Shown piece after piece: positions 5,687 to 7,043 of a stretch of 7,043 bases of DNA; positions within the stretch are counted from its first letter, which is position 1; each line of letters begins with the position of its first letter. The notes beneath the pieces are model-generated. The model did not search any database. It had not been told where the DNA came from and saw only the letters and a program-made list of their open reading frames with translations. Where the stretch lies: contig JBEQBT010000181.1 in the NCBI GenBank assembly GCA_041639705.1, positions 1 to 7,043 on the forward strand, written 5' to 3'. The translations under genes were made by a program, and so were the position numbers. The DNA is from JARDZI01 sp041639705. Its GTDB lineage: Bacteria; Bacillota; Clostridia; Clostridiales; Caloramatoraceae.

Positions 5687-6862
5687 TTATATAAGACTTC
5701 CTATTTCATATCCCTTGGCTTTTGCATTTTCCAAATCTTCATCAGTTGGTTTAAGTACTACCTTTATGCCTGGTTCAATCACTTTGAATTTAAGAGATTT
5801 TAGTCTTTCGGTTATCATTGGAACTGCTTCTCCGCTCCAGCCATATGATCCAAATGCCATTGCACGTTTCCCTCTGTTTACAATGGGACTAACATGGGAA
5901 AGCAAATTCCATATTGGTTCTACAGCATCCTGATTTATAGTTGGTGAACCAATTATTAATGCCTTTGACCTCTCAATTTTTTCAATTATTTGGTTTAACT
6001 CCAGCTCAGATATGTCAAAGCAGTCTACCTTCACACCTGCTTCACTTAACCCTTCTGCTATTGCTTCAGCCATTCTTTTAGTATAACCATATGCAGAAAC
6101 ATAGGTTACTACAGCATATTTATCCTCATTCGTTTCTAATATGCCTTTGCTCCATTTCTCATATAAACTAACATACTTCCATGGATTATCTCTATGAATA
6201 GGTCCATGGCTAGGTGAAATTATTTCTACCATTAAAGGTTTAATTTTTTCTGTTGCTAATATAGCATGTTTTTTAAATGGACTCATTATGCAATCAAAAT
6301 AATATTTAAACTCATATGAAAATTCTCCAACAACATCACTAAAAATTTCATTATGGCAATAGTGGCATCCAAAGCAGTCGCAGGTATACAATATCTTGTC
6401 ATATTCATCATAAGTAAAAATAGTATCTGGCCAGTGAAGGAATGGTGCTGATATAAACTTCAATGTACGTTTTCCAATGTTCAAATCTTCTTTTGCTTCT
6501 ATTCCTTTAAAATCTTTATTGATAATGTTTTTAATATTTATTAAAGCTGGTTTTGAAGCTATAACAACTGCATCCTTGTATTCCTCTAAGATTTGCACTA
6601 ATGATCCACTGTGGTCAGGCTCTGTATGCTGCACTATAATATAATCGATAGCTCTGTCGCCAATTATTTCTTTAATATTTGAAATAGACTGTTCATAAAA
6701 GCCATCCTTCACTGCATCAATTAAAACAACCTTCTCATCAACAATAAGATAAGAATTGTATGTAGTTCCCTTTTCAGTACTCATAATTATGTCAAATACT
6801 CTGAGCTCTGGGTTCTTTACACCTACCCAATAAATATCCTTCTTAATTTCTGCTGCGCTCAT
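5687..6862 (-). CDS. fprA: Flavodiiron protein (A-type flavoprotein, O2/NO reductase)
   Basis: A 391-residue cytoplasmic enzyme that in this family reduces O2 to water and/or NO to N2O in anaerobes. The N-terminal metallo-beta-lactamase-like domain (about 1-245) keeps all expected diiron ligands: His79, Glu81, Asp83 and His84 in HTEPDHSGS, His143 in LHWPD, Asp162 in CDCFGCH and His219 in SPSHG. The C-terminal flavodoxin domain (about 249-391) shows FMN-binding loops SAYGYTKRMAEAI (256-268), GSPTIN (305-310) and GSYGWSGEAV (338-347). There is no fused rubredoxin, so electrons should come from a separate rubredoxin or similar donor. Four cysteines cluster around the ligand Asp162 (Cys161, 163, 166, 169), which is unusual. 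The ATG at 6862 is chosen because GGAGG lies eight bases before it; a GTG at 6877 would overlap that site. No convincing terminator follows, only a T run without a proper stem. O2 versus NO preference cannot be read from sequence. Confidence 0.93.
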   Translation of the reverse strand: MSAAEIKKDIYWVGVKNPELRVFDIIMSTEKGTTYNSYLIVDEKVVLIDAVKDGFYEQSISNIKEIIGDRAIDYIIVQHTEPDHSGSLVQILEEYKDAVVIASKPALINIKNIINKDFKGIEAKEDLNIGKRTLKFISAPFLHWPDTIFTYDEYDKILYTCDCFGCHYCHNEIFSDVVGEFSYEFKYYFDCIMSPFKKHAILATEKIKPLMVEIISPSHGPIHRDNPWKYVSLYEKWSKGILETNEDKYAVVTYVSAYGYTKRMAEAIAEGLSEAGVKVDCFDISELELNQIIEKIERSKALIIGSPTINQDAVEPIWNLLSHVSPIVNRGKRAMAFGSYGWSGEAVPMITERLKSLKFKVIEPGIKVVLKPTDEDLENAKAKGYEIGSLI

Positions 6863-6870
6863 AATTATTT

Positions 6871-6875
6871 CCTCC
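6871..6875 (-). promoter_or_regulatory. Ribosome binding site that sets the flavodiiron start
   Basis: GGAGG on the minus strand ends eight bases before the ATG at 6862. An alternative GTG at 6877 would put this site inside the coding sequence, so the product is taken to start MSAAEIKKD. Confidence 0.8.
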
Positions 6876-6955
6876 ACAACTTTAAAATTTATTATTCATT
6901 TCTTTTGCTTAGTAGTCACCAATTCTATAATAGTTCAAAACATTTAAGACATTTC

Positions 6956-7043
6956 TATGAAAACCTAATCTGTTTCAGTTCCCTGTCATCCAAAACGTAG
7001 TTAAGGATCTTATAGGCATCTTTGAGAAAGATTCTTCACTATC
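6956..7043. repeat. Dispersed palindromic repeat element, copy 2 (cut by right edge)
   Basis: Same element and same orientation as the copy at 4999-5096. Aligned by hand from TGTCAT at 6984 to 7040, 49 of 57 columns are identical to copy 1, including a 16-base identical block around AAGGATCTTATAGGCA. The left arm is 6984-7011, the loop about 16 bases, and the right arm starts at 7028 and runs off the window. It lies upstream of the flavodiiron gene, so the two copies bracket that gene and the acidic gene. Confidence 0.8.

Noticed and set aside
6863..6877. GTG start five codons upstream for the flavodiiron protein
   Set aside because: The GGAGG ribosome site would fall inside the coding sequence; the ATG at 6862 is correctly spaced from it.
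6863..6955. Clear promoter for the flavodiiron gene
   Set aside because: A TATAGA near 6920 and a TTGGTG further down are visible, but neither has a convincing partner box at normal spacing, so no promoter is called.

Overview
The window looks like a stretch of a low-GC Firmicute chromosome, most likely Clostridium or a close relative. The DNA is strongly AT-rich, genes start with purine-rich Shine-Dalgarno sites, and the gene families (a clostridial-type flavodiiron protein, a BmrCD-type ABC exporter, an XRE regulator with a helical-repeat tail) fit that group. I cannot name the species from this sequence alone.

Layout. Bases 1-517 (minus) hold the N-terminal part of an XRE-family regulator that runs off the left edge. 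Bases 725-901 (minus) encode a 58-residue single-span membrane protein whose stop codon lies inside its own terminator hairpin. A divergent promoter region (902-1154) separates it from a tightly coupled two-gene operon on the plus strand: 1155-2903 and 2906-4930, the two half-transporters of a heterodimeric ABC multidrug exporter of the BmrC/BmrD (YheI/YheH) type. Bases 4931-5169 carry a weak AT-rich hairpin, a dispersed palindromic repeat and a 28-bp perfect hairpin that can serve as a terminator in both directions. Then, on the minus strand, come a very acidic 131-132-residue protein of unknown function (5170-5568) and an A-type flavoprotein / flavodiiron protein (5687-6862). A second, edge-truncated copy of the dispersed repeat closes the window (6956-7043).

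How the genes work together. The two ABC subunits are complementary. The first has a degenerate Walker B (Asp in place of the catalytic Glu) and a normal LSGGQ signature; the second has an intact Walker B Glu but a degenerate signature (FSQGE). They should therefore form one degenerate and one catalytic ATP site as an obligate heterodimer. The second subunit also has an extracytoplasmic insertion of about 85 residues between its first two membrane helices, as in BmrD. The flavodiiron protein would detoxify O2 and/or NO using electrons from a separate rubredoxin or similar donor, since it has no fused rubredoxin domain. The acidic protein lies downstream on the same strand but has its own promoter-like sequence; any functional link is unproven.

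Nothing here is clearly a new defence, mobile or CRISPR system. The points most worth a second look are the paired palindromic repeats flanking the flavodiiron block, the cysteine cluster around the iron-binding Asp of the flavodiiron protein, the acidic orphan protein, and the lack of a BmrB-like leader in front of the exporter operon.
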